Assembly (NCBI GenBank): GCA_905235555.1
Contig: CAJOMD010000008.1
Span: forward strand, 1 to 64,000
From: an uncultured Eubacterium sp.
GTDB lineage: Bacteria > Bacillota > Clostridia > Lachnospirales > Lachnospiraceae
Direction: 5' to 3'
DNA: 64,000 nt
Shown here: positions 19,912-29,680 of the stretch, one piece after another
Layout: each line of letters begins with the position of its first letter
How positions within the stretch are numbered: position 1 is the first letter of the stretch
Made by a program: the position numbers and the translations under genes
Notes under the pieces: model-generated
Database searches by the model: none
Told to the model about the DNA's origin: nothing
The model's input: only the letters and a program-made list of their open reading frames with translations

Positions 19912-21684
19912 TTATTCATTCTCATCAATGATATTCCAAATACTATCTTTCTCTTGGCCTAATGCCCAGTAAGCATTACCACCTAGTTTGTATTTCTTTG
20001 TTAGTTTAAGTCTAGACTTCATAGATGTGGCATCTTCTAGCCAGAGTTCATAAGTGGTAGCACCTTTCTCCCAAGTTGCATAGTTTTGTCCTGTCGTCTT
20101 ATCAAATGTAGGTTTTACTTTTGCATCTTTCCATGCTTTTTCCGCTTTGTTCATAGTAAGTGCTTGCGAATTCAAATAATAATTTCCATCCGCTGCATCT
20201 TCCACAAATGTTCCTTTGTTTGTGCCTTTGCCCTCTGGGGTCATTTCCCAAAGTCTTGTAAAAAATGGAATCCCATTTATAATTCTGTTTGATTCTCCAA
20301 TCTGCTCTATTGAATTGGTAATAGCGTTTTCCATAAATTCTAATGAGGAAACAGATCCTGCCTCATCATCGCCAGCATTATGTTCATCATAGTTCATAAA
20401 GATTACGTAGTCCGCAATCTTGTACTGCTGCTTCCAATCGTAATAAGCAGTATGTCCCATTGCAGCATAGTTATCCACCGACAAAGTAATTCTATTCTTT
20501 CTACACTCTACTGACATTTCTCTTAGGAACTGTAAGTAATCTTTAGCCACAGATTCTGTCACAAACTCAAAGTCAATATTTATTCCGTCCACTCCCAATC
20601 CGTCTATGCTGTCCATCAAACTAGAAATTAATCTCTGTCGTGAACTTGTATGAGTTAGGACATAATGATTAATCTTCTTACTTTTGAAATCATCCAAAAG
20701 CGCCCAAACTTCCATTCCATTTTTGTGAGCAGTCTTGATATAGTCATTATTCGCTCTCGAGACTAGTCCTCCATTTTTACTTTCCATCTCAAACCATGTA
20801 GGAGAAATAACATTTACTCCCTCCACATGTTTGATTTCATATTTAAGGTTTGCGTTTGCTGATTGATTGTAAACCGCATCCCAGACTAAATTCACTCCGT
20901 CTTTAATTAGCTGATGGTTATATGTATCATCATCACTTTTGTAAACAGATGTCAATGTCTGTACATCATCCACATACTTTGTTGGAACAAAACCAATAAG
21001 TCCGCCCACAGCTTTTACTTTGTCCCAGTTTTCACCTTCTTCTATAATCTTAACTTTAGTTCCTTCTTTAAGTTCTTTGACGATGAGATTTTGATAATCA
21101 CCATTTGTTCTCATCTCAATGTCATCATCCAATGTGCCCTCTTTCACTTTTCCAGATTTGTAGTTTAGACTTATGATAGCTGGACATTTTTTCTTAGGCT
21201 CAAATAATTTGTATTCAGCATTGATACAGTCAGTCACAAAATCTAGATTCACATAACAGTTTCCCTTTTCCACAAAAGAAATCTGATAATCTTTTGATTC
21301 TCCATTTGCTAGTTCACTCTTTCCTATTTCAGAGGTTATGACCTCAGTGGCGTTTGTAAACATTACAAGTCCTTCATTTTTATCATAATAAAATCTATCA
21401 TCCACATTGCTTTTTAAACTATCAATATTTACGAAGCAGTCACCATTTTTTACAATGCCATACTCCTCAGCATAGTTATCCTCAAATGCCACCGCTGCCA
21501 CATCTCCTTCGTCGGAAGTAAATTTAACTTCCTTTCCACTGGAATTTTCTTCAGTCAAATTCATATACCAGAAAAGATCCGTGTGACCTTTGTTAGTTTT
21601 CTTAAATAAATCACATCCGGCTATGCCAAAGACCATAGCTAGCGCTAGCAACATTACTATTGTTCTTTTTAAAAATGTTTTCAT
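19912..21684 (-). CDS. Lipoprotein glycoside hydrolase family 18-like protein with SH3 domain
   Basis: Lipobox LALAMVFGIAGC; SH3-like KVIEEGENWDKVKAVGGLIGFVPTKYV; GH18-like LGVDGINIDFEFV and YDWKQQYKIADYVIFMNYDEH. Confidence 0.88.
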   Translation of the reverse strand: MKTFLKRTIVMLLALAMVFGIAGCDLFKKTNKGHTDLFWYMNLTEENSSGKEVKFTSDEGDVAAVAFEDNYAEEYGIVKNGDCFVNIDSLKSNVDDRFYYDKNEGLVMFTNATEVITSEIGKSELANGESKDYQISFVEKGNCYVNLDFVTDCINAEYKLFEPKKKCPAIISLNYKSGKVKEGTLDDDIEMRTNGDYQNLIVKELKEGTKVKIIEEGENWDKVKAVGGLIGFVPTKYVDDVQTLTSVYKSDDDTYNHQLIKDGVNLVWDAVYNQSANANLKYEIKHVEGVNVISPTWFEMESKNGGLVSRANNDYIKTAHKNGMEVWALLDDFKSKKINHYVLTHTSSRQRLISSLMDSIDGLGVDGINIDFEFVTESVAKDYLQFLREMSVECRKNRITLSVDNYAAMGHTAYYDWKQQYKIADYVIFMNYDEHNAGDDEAGSVSSLEFMENAITNSIEQIGESNRIINGIPFFTRLWEMTPEGKGTNKGTFVEDAADGNYYLNSQALTMNKAEKAWKDAKVKPTFDKTTGQNYATWEKGATTYELWLEDATSMKSRLKLTKKYKLGGNAYWALGQEKDSIWNIIDENE

Positions 21685-21836
21685 ATTTATCCTCCGATAT
21701 TTTTAAAGTGCCGGCGCTTTTGCACCGGCACATACAAGTCGTTAAACTCGCAGGGAACTCTTTTATAGAAGGTCAAGTCCGTAATGTATTAACCCTCTAG
21801 TTGTTGTTCACCTTTAGATCTGTTCTGTTCCGATTC
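21685..21836 (-). ncRNA. Unclassified structured 5' leader / small RNA ending in a GC hairpin
   Basis: Promoter TTGTAT-17-TATAAT (21865..21837, minus) followed by ~150 nt non-coding leader; hairpin gtgccggtgc-aaaa-gcgccggcac (21708-21731) before TTTAAAAAT. Confidence 0.5.
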
Positions 21837-21877
21837 ATTATAACATATGTTTTTATTACATACAATATGTGATTAAG

Positions 21878-22684
21878 TTATCTATAAATTAAAATGGCAG
21901 TGGCTACTGCCGCATTTAGAGATTCCACTTCCCCTTCCATTGGAATCTTTATTTTTTTATCAGCTAAACTTGCCACTTCATCACTTAAGCCATTCGCCTC
22001 ATTTCCGATTAGAAACGCTCTATCACTTGCTAAATCTACACTCGAAATATCTTCGCCATCCAAATGTGCTGCGTATGTAGTAACACCGCTTGCTTTTATC
22101 TTATTAACTGCTGTGCTCAAATCATCCACTACCACACATGGCACTCTAAAGATTGAGCCCATAGTTGAGCGAATAACTTTCGGATTATAAAGGTCTACTG
22201 TATCTGCGCTCATAACTACTGCACTTATACCAGCACCTTCCCCAGTTCTAATAATAGTTCCAAGGTTTCCTGGATCTTGAATTTTATCTAAAACCACTAT
22301 GCAGCTGTTTTCTTGGTCTCGGTTATTTAACACTTCTTCTAATGTGTACTCAGCCATTTTAACCACAGCTAAAACTCCTTGAGGATTAACTGTGTCAGAT
22401 AATTTCTTAAAAACATTATCTGCTACTATTGTATAGTCCACACGACTAAATAAGTCTGGGATATTGTCATATCTGTTATCAGTCGAACTTTCTTTTTCTA
22501 CATTTATATAAGTGTTCACAAAACTTTCGGACACATAAACAGAATCAATATCCATAGCTGGAATTTCTTTGAAAATTCTAATTCCTTCTACCACGAATAA
22601 GCCCTCAGTTTTTCTCTCCTTGGACTTCTCTCGCAGTTTCACTATTTTCTTGATTTGTTCATTGCTAGTAGATGTGATTATCAT
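21878..22684 (-). CDS. TrmH/SpoU family RNA 2'-O-methyltransferase
   Basis: VLDKIQDPGNLGTIIRTGEGAGI...LIGNEANGLSDEV...IPMEGEVESLNAAVATAIL. Confidence 0.95.
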   Translation of the reverse strand: MIITSTSNEQIKKIVKLREKSKERKTEGLFVVEGIRIFKEIPAMDIDSVYVSESFVNTYINVEKESSTDNRYDNIPDLFSRVDYTIVADNVFKKLSDTVNPQGVLAVVKMAEYTLEEVLNNRDQENSCIVVLDKIQDPGNLGTIIRTGEGAGISAVVMSADTVDLYNPKVIRSTMGSIFRVPCVVVDDLSTAVNKIKASGVTTYAAHLDGEDISSVDLASDRAFLIGNEANGLSDEVASLADKKIKIPMEGEVESLNAAVATAILIYR

Positions 22685-25600
22685 TTCACATTCTCCTCGC
22701 CATATATTTCTTTAAGTTTACTTATAAACTCTGATGAACCATTCACATTGAATTTTGCATCCATCTGTTTTGCTTGTTTTTCTTCTGCCAAGTAAACCAT
22801 CACTATGTCATTTCCATGATTGTCCCAAAGTAAATTTTCAAATTCTTTTTCTTTCTCAAAGTATTCATTCTTATTTTTGAACAATACCCAAATTTTAGAA
22901 GGCATATCATCAAATGAAGAAATGTTATTTGCAATAATTTTACCATCATTGTTTTCTTCTATCTGGGCTTCGCCCGAAACAAAGATTATCTGACCCTCTT
23001 CCATAAGAGTCCTGTACTGCTCGTACTGTCTTGGGAAAACAATTACTTCCACTGTTCCCACCAAATCTTCCAAAGTGACAAATGCCATCTGTTGCCCTTT
23101 CTTGGTGAACTTCTTCGTTAAATTACTAATAATTCCGCCCACAGTCACTTTGCTCTTGTCTTTAACCTTTGGATCTTCGCCCTCCTCAGGCTCGTTAAAG
23201 TCAATTGAAATATTTGTGATGTGACTCTTCCACTTATCTTCTAATTCATCAAGCGGATGTCCACTTACATATATTCCAAGAATTTCTTTTTCAAATTCTA
23301 AAAGTTGTTCTTTACCAAACTCTCCACAGTCTGGCAGTTTAACTTTGTATGCATCTTTAGTTTCATCATCTGCTATATCAAAGAATGAAACTTGGCCTTC
23401 CATAGCAGTCTTGTTTTCTTGAGAAATGCTGTCACAAATATCGTTGTAAACCATCATCATCTGTTTTCTAGTAGCGCCAAATGAATCGAATGCTCCACAT
23501 TTGATAAAGTTTTCAATTGCACGCTTGTTAACTCCATGCTGCATAGTTCTAGAAATGAATTCATCTATATCATTGAACTTTCCGTTTTTCTCGCGCTCTT
23601 CTATAATAGCTGAAATGATAGGACGACCGACACTCTTGATGGCAGTAAGTCCATATCTAATGCTATCACCTGCTGCTGAGAAATCGCTAAAGCCCTCATT
23701 TATATCTGGAGGCAAAATCTCGATTCCCATTGAGCGACATGAGTAAATGTACTCTGCCACTTTGGATGAATTATCCATAACAGATGAAAGCATAGCTGCC
23801 ATAAACTCTGTTGGATAATAGTATTTAAGATATGCTGTCTGATAGGCAACAACCGCATAAGCTGCCGCGTGAGATTTGTTAAACGCATACTTTGCAAAGT
23901 CTGTCATTTCGTCGTAAATCTTGTTTGCGATAGCCTCATCTATTCCGTTATTTACACATCCTTTGACGCCCTCGTCCTCATTACCGTAAACGAAGTTCTG
24001 ACGTTCTTTGTCCATAACTTCCTGCTTCTTCTTACTCATAGCACGGCGAAGCAAATCGCTTCGGCCAAGTGTATAGCCAGCCAAGTCACGTACTATTTGC
24101 ATAACCTGCTCTTGGTAAACGATACAACCGTAAGTAGGCTTAAGGATAGGCTCTAATTCTGGGCAATCGTATGTGACCGCATCCGGATTATTTTTGCCCT
24201 CTTCATATTTCGGAATAAAATCCATAGGGCCTGGGCGATACAACGAAATACCCGCAATCACATCTTCCAAAGTTTCAGGCTTAAGTTCTTTCATAAAACT
24301 CTTCATACCCGCACTCTCTAATTGGAAGATTCCTTCAGTATTTCCTGTTCCGATATAGCCTAGAACTTTCTTATCGTCGTAATCTATTTCTTTTAGGTTT
24401 ACCACATCGCCCTTGTTTTCTTTTATAAGGTCGATTGTATTTTGAATAACTGTTAGGTTTCGAAGACCGAGGAAATCCATTTTCAAAAGTCCAAGTTCTT
24501 CTAGCGTAGTCATAATGTACTGAGTGGTAATGGAACCATCGCTAGCTAGCGACAAAGGAACATACTCATCCACTGGTTTTGCACAGATAACTACACCGGC
24601 TGCGTGCATTGACGCATGGCGTGGAAGTCCCTCTAGTCTCATTGACATATCAATCAAGTATTTGACCTCAGGATCATTTTCGTATTCTACCTTTAGCTCG
24701 TTGCTAGTCTTTAAGGCTTCTGCCAAAGTAATATTAAGTTCATTTGGGATCATCTTTGCGATTTGATCGCATCTGGCATATGGCATATCAAGAACACGCC
24801 CTACATCTCTTACTACACCTTTAGCCTTAAGCGTACCAAACGTAACAATCTGAGCTACATGGTCTTTGCCGTACTTTTGTGCTACATAGTCTATTACTTC
24901 CTGGCGTCTCTCGATACAAAAGTCGATATCAATATCGGGCATTGATACACGCTCTGGATTTAAGAAACGCTCGAATAGCAAGTTGTAACGAACTGGCTCT
25001 ATGTCTGTTATTTCCAAACAGTATGATACGATACTTCCCGCTGCAGAACCACGACCTGGACCTACAGGGATTCCGTTTCTTTTTGCATAATCTATAAAAT
25101 CCCAAACAATCAAGAAATACTCGATGTATCCCATATCCTTGATTGTGTTTAACTCAAAGTTTAATCGCTCTTGAAGTTCTTCTTTTGTGGCATCGCACTT
25201 AGGATCTTCTTCTCCACGCATTATGGGGTATCTTTTCTCAATCCCCTTCTGGCAAAGTTCCTTTAAATATGTCCAAGGAGTGTAACCTTCAGGCACATCA
25301 AAATTAGGAAGCTTTGTAACACCAAACTCAAAGTCCACATTACATCTGTCTGCAATCTTCTGAGTATTCTCGAGTGCCTGTGGCGCATACTTAAACAGCT
25401 CCGCCATCTCCTCGGGACTCTTCAAATAATATTGACCACCCTCGTAGCGCATTCTGTCTTCATCGCTCTTTAGCTTGCCAGTCTGTATGCAAAGCAAAAT
25501 GTCATGTGCTTCCACATCGTCTTTGTATGTGTAGTGAACATCATTGGTGCAAACCAAGTCCACATTTATATCTTTGCTAAGCCTTAGTAACTGCTGATTT

Positions 25601-26157
25601 ACAGTCTGCTGCTCTGGAATTCCGTGATCTTGCATCTCAAGGAAATAGTTACCCTCGCCAAAGATTTTCAAATACTTTTCTGCTGCTTCTTTGCCCGCCT
25701 CGTAATCTTCTCTAGCCAAATGTCTTTGAACTTCACCAGCCAAGCAAGCACTTAGACAAATGATTCCCTCGTGGAACTCTTCTAGCACTTCGTAGTCCAC
25801 TCTAGGCTTGTAATAGAAACCATCCACAAAACCCTTTGATACAATCTTACAAAGATTCTCGTAACCCTTATTGTTTTCTGCAAGCAAAATGAGGTGATAG
25901 TATCTATCCTCACTCTCACCTGCTTCCTTATCAAACCTAGAACCTGGAGCCACATAAACCTCGCAGCCGATAATAGGCTTAATGCCCACATCATTGGCCG
26001 CACGATAAAAATCAATCGCGCCATACATCACACCGTGATCTGTAATGGCAAGACTGTTCATTCCAAGCTCTTTGGCCTGCTTTGTAATCTCTTTAATTTT
26101 ACTTGAGCCGTCCAACAGACTATATTCCGTATGGACATGCAAATGTGTAAAATTCAT
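22681..26157 (-). CDS. dnaE: DNA polymerase III subunit alpha
   Basis: FTHLHVHTEYSLLDGSSKIKE (PHP), VGPGRGSAAGSIVSYCLEITDIEP, PDIDIDFCIERR. Confidence 0.97.
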   Translation of the reverse strand: MNFTHLHVHTEYSLLDGSSKIKEITKQAKELGMNSLAITDHGVMYGAIDFYRAANDVGIKPIIGCEVYVAPGSRFDKEAGESEDRYYHLILLAENNKGYENLCKIVSKGFVDGFYYKPRVDYEVLEEFHEGIICLSACLAGEVQRHLAREDYEAGKEAAEKYLKIFGEGNYFLEMQDHGIPEQQTVNQQLLRLSKDINVDLVCTNDVHYTYKDDVEAHDILLCIQTGKLKSDEDRMRYEGGQYYLKSPEEMAELFKYAPQALENTQKIADRCNVDFEFGVTKLPNFDVPEGYTPWTYLKELCQKGIEKRYPIMRGEEDPKCDATKEELQERLNFELNTIKDMGYIEYFLIVWDFIDYAKRNGIPVGPGRGSAAGSIVSYCLEITDIEPVRYNLLFERFLNPERVSMPDIDIDFCIERRQEVIDYVAQKYGKDHVAQIVTFGTLKAKGVVRDVGRVLDMPYARCDQIAKMIPNELNITLAEALKTSNELKVEYENDPEVKYLIDMSMRLEGLPRHASMHAAGVVICAKPVDEYVPLSLASDGSITTQYIMTTLEELGLLKMDFLGLRNLTVIQNTIDLIKENKGDVVNLKEIDYDDKKVLGYIGTGNTEGIFQLESAGMKSFMKELKPETLEDVIAGISLYRPGPMDFIPKYEEGKNNPDAVTYDCPELEPILKPTYGCIVYQEQVMQIVRDLAGYTLGRSDLLRRAMSKKKQEVMDKERQNFVYGNEDEGVKGCVNNGIDEAIANKIYDEMTDFAKYAFNKSHAAAYAVVAYQTAYLKYYYPTEFMAAMLSSVMDNSSKVAEYIYSCRSMGIEILPPDINEGFSDFSAAGDSIRYGLTAIKSVGRPIISAIIEEREKNGKFNDIDEFISRTMQHGVNKRAIENFIKCGAFDSFGATRKQMMMVYNDICDSISQENKTAMEGQVSFFDIADDETKDAYKVKLPDCGEFGKEQLLEFEKEILGIYVSGHPLDELEDKWKSHITNISIDFNEPEEGEDPKVKDKSKVTVGGIISNLTKKFTKKGQQMAFVTLEDLVGTVEVIVFPRQYEQYRTLMEEGQIIFVSGEAQIEENNDGKIIANNISSFDDMPSKIWVLFKNKNEYFEKEKEFENLLWDNHGNDIVMVYLAEEKQAKQMDAKFNVNGSSEFISKLKEIYGEENVK

Positions 26158-26175
26158 AAAACTCCCTATTGTAAA

Positions 26176-26207
26176 AAACTTCCGGAAACTAATGATCCCG
26201 GAAGTTT
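26176..26207 (-). terminator. Intrinsic terminator after 26218..26853
   Basis: aaacttccgg/ccggaagttt stem. Confidence 0.65.
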
Positions 26208-26217
26208 GTACTTTCGA

Positions 26218-26853
26218 TTATCTATTTCTTCGTATCGAAGCCTCCAAAACAAATGCCTCAAAAACAAATATTGCCAACGTTGGTAGTGCGGTAATACAAC
26301 CATATATTAGTGATTCTTTAATATTAGAATCTCTTAACAGTAGCCCATTTGATACTATCTGTCCAACAATAGCTAGCAATAATACTGTCGATAATTTATC
26401 CAAAAATCTCATTAATCCTAACTCTCGTAGGATATACAAACACATAACTATTAGAAGTATAACTTGCGAAATAAAATAAACTAAACAGTTAGCCTTCTGT
26501 GTGCTAGATCTAATAAGGTCTGTAGATGCGAAGATGTAAATACATGCAACTACTTGAATCAAGTTATAAACTGCCATAAATAAATATGCAAACTTGAGTA
26601 GTCCTTTAGATTTTCCTCCAATAAGGTCAATCGCCATAAGAAGTAAGCCTATACAAGCCAACAAGCAGATAACACCCACTGTGATGTGAGATAACTGTCT
26701 TACCTTCTCCACTTTATCTAGCTGATCTCCACCTGTTATTTTCATAATATAGATTGTGCCTGTGCAAGTAGTAGGCTCTTTTGCCATAAAAATAAGTGCA
26801 GCTTCACCTAGAAGTACAAAAAAGTATACAAAAATTGCTCTTACTCTGCTCAT
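26218..26853 (-). CDS. Multi-pass membrane protein, unknown
   Basis: Several hydrophobic segments; ATG at 26853 preceded by tcggag is a better start than 26889. Confidence 0.65.
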   Translation of the reverse strand: MSRVRAIFVYFFVLLGEAALIFMAKEPTTCTGTIYIMKITGGDQLDKVEKVRQLSHITVGVICLLACIGLLLMAIDLIGGKSKGLLKFAYLFMAVYNLIQVVACIYIFASTDLIRSSTQKANCLVYFISQVILLIVMCLYILRELGLMRFLDKLSTVLLLAIVGQIVSNGLLLRDSNIKESLIYGCITALPTLAIFVFEAFVLEASIRRNR

Positions 26854-26929
26854 AAAATCATCTCCGATACAAATAATCCTAGTAGTCATTTTACTACACT
26901 ATAACTGCCTTTGTCAAAAGGCTACAAAC

Positions 26930-27880
26930 CTATTTGGAACGCCCTTCAGCCCTTAACTCTTCAGCAATATCACTAATTTTTCTAAGTCTATGATTGACTC
27001 CAGATTTGCCAAGAGGCGGTACCATCATATCACCTATATCCTGCAAAGATGCATCTGGATTTTCCACCCTAATTCTTGCAATTTGTTGCAATTTCTCTGG
27101 TAAGTATGAGAGTCCTACTTCCTTTTCTATATAGTTAATATCCTCAACCATTCTTCTAGATGCATTAACTGTCTTATTAATATTTGCTTGGTCACAGTTC
27201 ATCTGTCTATTTATCTTGTTGGACATCTGTTTGTCTATTTTTACAGTTTCCACTTCTAATAGTGCGATAGGAGCCTCCATAATATTTAGCGCATCTACCA
27301 CTTTCTCGCTATCCTTCAGATAGACAATAAATTTATTCTTTCTATCCAAAGTCTTTGCGTCCACGTCAAAGGACTTTAGAATATCTACTATTTGGTTAGC
27401 CTTGTTCTCATTTGTGCAATTGATTTCAAAGTGATAAGACTTTTTCGGATTGCTAATAGAACCCGCTGCTAGGAATGCTCCTCTTAAATATGCTCTTTTA
27501 CAACAATCTCTTTTTATAATTTCATTTTTGTTTATATTCATCATTTCATTTTGATTATTCATAATTCTGGTCTCATTCAAAACTAAAAGAGCATCTTTAT
27601 TATTATTTATCTCAACTATATATGTTTTTTTTGAGTGAGATAACTGCTTATCTTTTCCCTTAACATCTGTATCTATGTGGAAAGTTCTCCAGAGAAGTTC
27701 TCTGAATTTCTTTGCTGTCACTTCAGTGTCAGTATGAATACTCACTGTATATTTATCATTTTCATCTATCGAAACACTTCCACACATTGAAATGAGGGCA
27801 GCAATCTCTGCTACCCTGCAATGTTTTGCATTACTAATGCGGTCTGCTAATTCTGTTTTTACCTTCGAAGTAAAACTCAT
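26930..27880 (-). CDS. whiA: DNA-binding protein WhiA
   Basis: MSFTSKVKTELADRI, RGAFLAAGSISNPKKSYHFEI, C-term HTH PPLGKSGVNHRLRKISDIAEEL. Confidence 0.96.
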   Translation of the reverse strand: MSFTSKVKTELADRISNAKHCRVAEIAALISMCGSVSIDENDKYTVSIHTDTEVTAKKFRELLWRTFHIDTDVKGKDKQLSHSKKTYIVEINNNKDALLVLNETRIMNNQNEMMNINKNEIIKRDCCKRAYLRGAFLAAGSISNPKKSYHFEINCTNENKANQIVDILKSFDVDAKTLDRKNKFIVYLKDSEKVVDALNIMEAPIALLEVETVKIDKQMSNKINRQMNCDQANINKTVNASRRMVEDINYIEKEVGLSYLPEKLQQIARIRVENPDASLQDIGDMMVPPLGKSGVNHRLRKISDIAEELRAEGRSK

Positions 27881-27882
27881 AA

Positions 27883-28743
27883 TTATCTGTCAATATCACG
27901 ATGTGCTTTTCTCAATCCGAAATTGCCCTCTTCTTTAGAAAGTTTTTTGTATAGTTCGTTAGCCACAGTAACTGACCGGTGGTGTCCTCCTGTACAACCT
28001 ATTCCAATAACTAACTGGTTCTTTCCTTCATCAATATAGTTTGGAATTAGGAAATCAACCATATCAAAAAGTTTGTCTATAAATATTTCTGAAACCGGGG
28101 AATTTAGCACGAAATCTTGAACATCTTTATCTTCACCAGTTTTCTTCTTTAACTTTGGTTCGTAATATGGATTTGGTAAGAATCTTACGTCAAACACCAA
28201 ATCACAATCTGCAGGTACACCATACTTAAATCCAAACGACAGTATTGTTACAAATAAATTGCTGTACGCTTTATCTTTGACAAAGATATTTTCTATTTCT
28301 TTGCGCAAATCTCTAATTAGAAGATTGCTTGTATCTATAATATAGTCTGCTTGATCTTTTAGGAAAGCTAACTTTTCTCTCTCCTCTTCTATCTCGTTAT
28401 ACACACTATCCTGATCACCCATTGGATGAGAACGTCTAGTCTCTTTAAAACGCTTAACAAGTGTGTCATTGTTACAATCTAAGAAAAGTATCTCATACTC
28501 TTGATCCTTCTCTTTCAGTTCTTTGAGAACGTCATCCATTTTATCAAGACGAGCGCCACTTCTGATATCAACACCTATTGCCACTTTGTTCTTTTCACTA
28601 TTCTCAGCAAAAACCAAATCTGCAAAACTGTTAATCAATTCAATAGGTAGATTATCTGCACAGTAAAAACCGCTGTCTTCAAATATTTTTAATGCTGAAA
28701 TTTTTCCTGCTCCGGAAATTCCGGTTACAATTACAAAACGCAT
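27883..28743 (-). CDS. rapZ: RNase adapter / nucleotide-binding protein RapZ (YvcJ)
   Basis: MRFVIVTGISGAGKISALKIFEDSGFYCADNLPIELI; GCTGGHHRSVTVANEL. Confidence 0.95.
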   Translation of the reverse strand: MRFVIVTGISGAGKISALKIFEDSGFYCADNLPIELINSFADLVFAENSEKNKVAIGVDIRSGARLDKMDDVLKELKEKDQEYEILFLDCNNDTLVKRFKETRRSHPMGDQDSVYNEIEEEREKLAFLKDQADYIIDTSNLLIRDLRKEIENIFVKDKAYSNLFVTILSFGFKYGVPADCDLVFDVRFLPNPYYEPKLKKKTGEDKDVQDFVLNSPVSEIFIDKLFDMVDFLIPNYIDEGKNQLVIGIGCTGGHHRSVTVANELYKKLSKEEGNFGLRKAHRDIDR

Positions 28744-28776
28744 ATTTTACTCCTTGCAATTATGTAAACCAATACT

Positions 28777-29670
28777 TTATCCTATAATTCTAACTTCTGG
28801 CTCCAAGTCCACGTCAAACTCTTTCTTCACCTTGGCCTGCACATCTTTAATAACCTGAATCACTTCTGTAGCTGTAGCATTACCACAGTTTATTACAAAA
28901 CCGCTGTGCTTATCAGACACCATAGCATCGCCCACGCGATAACCTTTCATGCCAGCATCTTGCACTAGCTTTCCTGCAAAGTAACCCTCAGGTCTCTTAA
29001 ATGTAGAGCCAGCACTTGGATACTCAAGTGGCTGACTAGCTTTTCTCTTGCTCATAAGTAGAGCCATCACTTCTGCTATCTCACCCATCACTCCAAGTTC
29101 TAACTTGATACAAGCCTCTAACACTATCATCTTTTCTTTCATAATGCGGCTTGTTCTATAACCCAACTCTAGTTCTTCATTCTCTAGAGTTTTAATTTCA
29201 CCATTTTGATCTATCACCTTCACCCACTTTAGGACATCTTTCATCTCTCCGCCGTAGGCCCCAGCATTCATGACAACTGCACCACCCATATTTCCAGGGA
29301 TACCGTGTGCAAATTCAAAGCCCGCCAAATCATTTTCCATAGCAATAGTGGCTACCTTTGATAGTTTAGCTCCAGCTTCCACTATTATTTCTTCACCGCG
29401 GACATCAATCTCTGAAATCTTTTTATCAACTTCCACTATAGCTCCATCGTAACCTTCATCTTTCACTAACAAGTTACTTCCATTTCCAATAACCATATAT
29501 GGATAGTTCTCACTCCTTAAAACCTCTAGCACTTTCGCTAGTTCGTCGGTGGAATTAGGCGCAATGTAAAGACTGGCATTTCCACCACACTTGAATGTAG
29601 TGTGATTTGCCATGTTCTCATTTTCAAATATGCTGTTTTCACCAACTATCTGTTTTAAAGTGTCAATCAT
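28777..29670 (-). CDS. murB: UDP-N-acetylmuramate dehydrogenase
   Basis: NHTTFKCGGNASLYI, GNGSNLLVKDEGYDGAIVE, YPSAGSTFKRPEGYFAGKLVQDAGMKG. Confidence 0.96.
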   Translation of the reverse strand: MIDTLKQIVGENSIFENENMANHTTFKCGGNASLYIAPNSTDELAKVLEVLRSENYPYMVIGNGSNLLVKDEGYDGAIVEVDKKISEIDVRGEEIIVEAGAKLSKVATIAMENDLAGFEFAHGIPGNMGGAVVMNAGAYGGEMKDVLKWVKVIDQNGEIKTLENEELELGYRTSRIMKEKMIVLEACIKLELGVMGEIAEVMALLMSKRKASQPLEYPSAGSTFKRPEGYFAGKLVQDAGMKGYRVGDAMVSDKHSGFVINCGNATATEVIQVIKDVQAKVKKEFDVDLEPEVRIIG

Positions 29671-29680
29671 TTTTATATCC

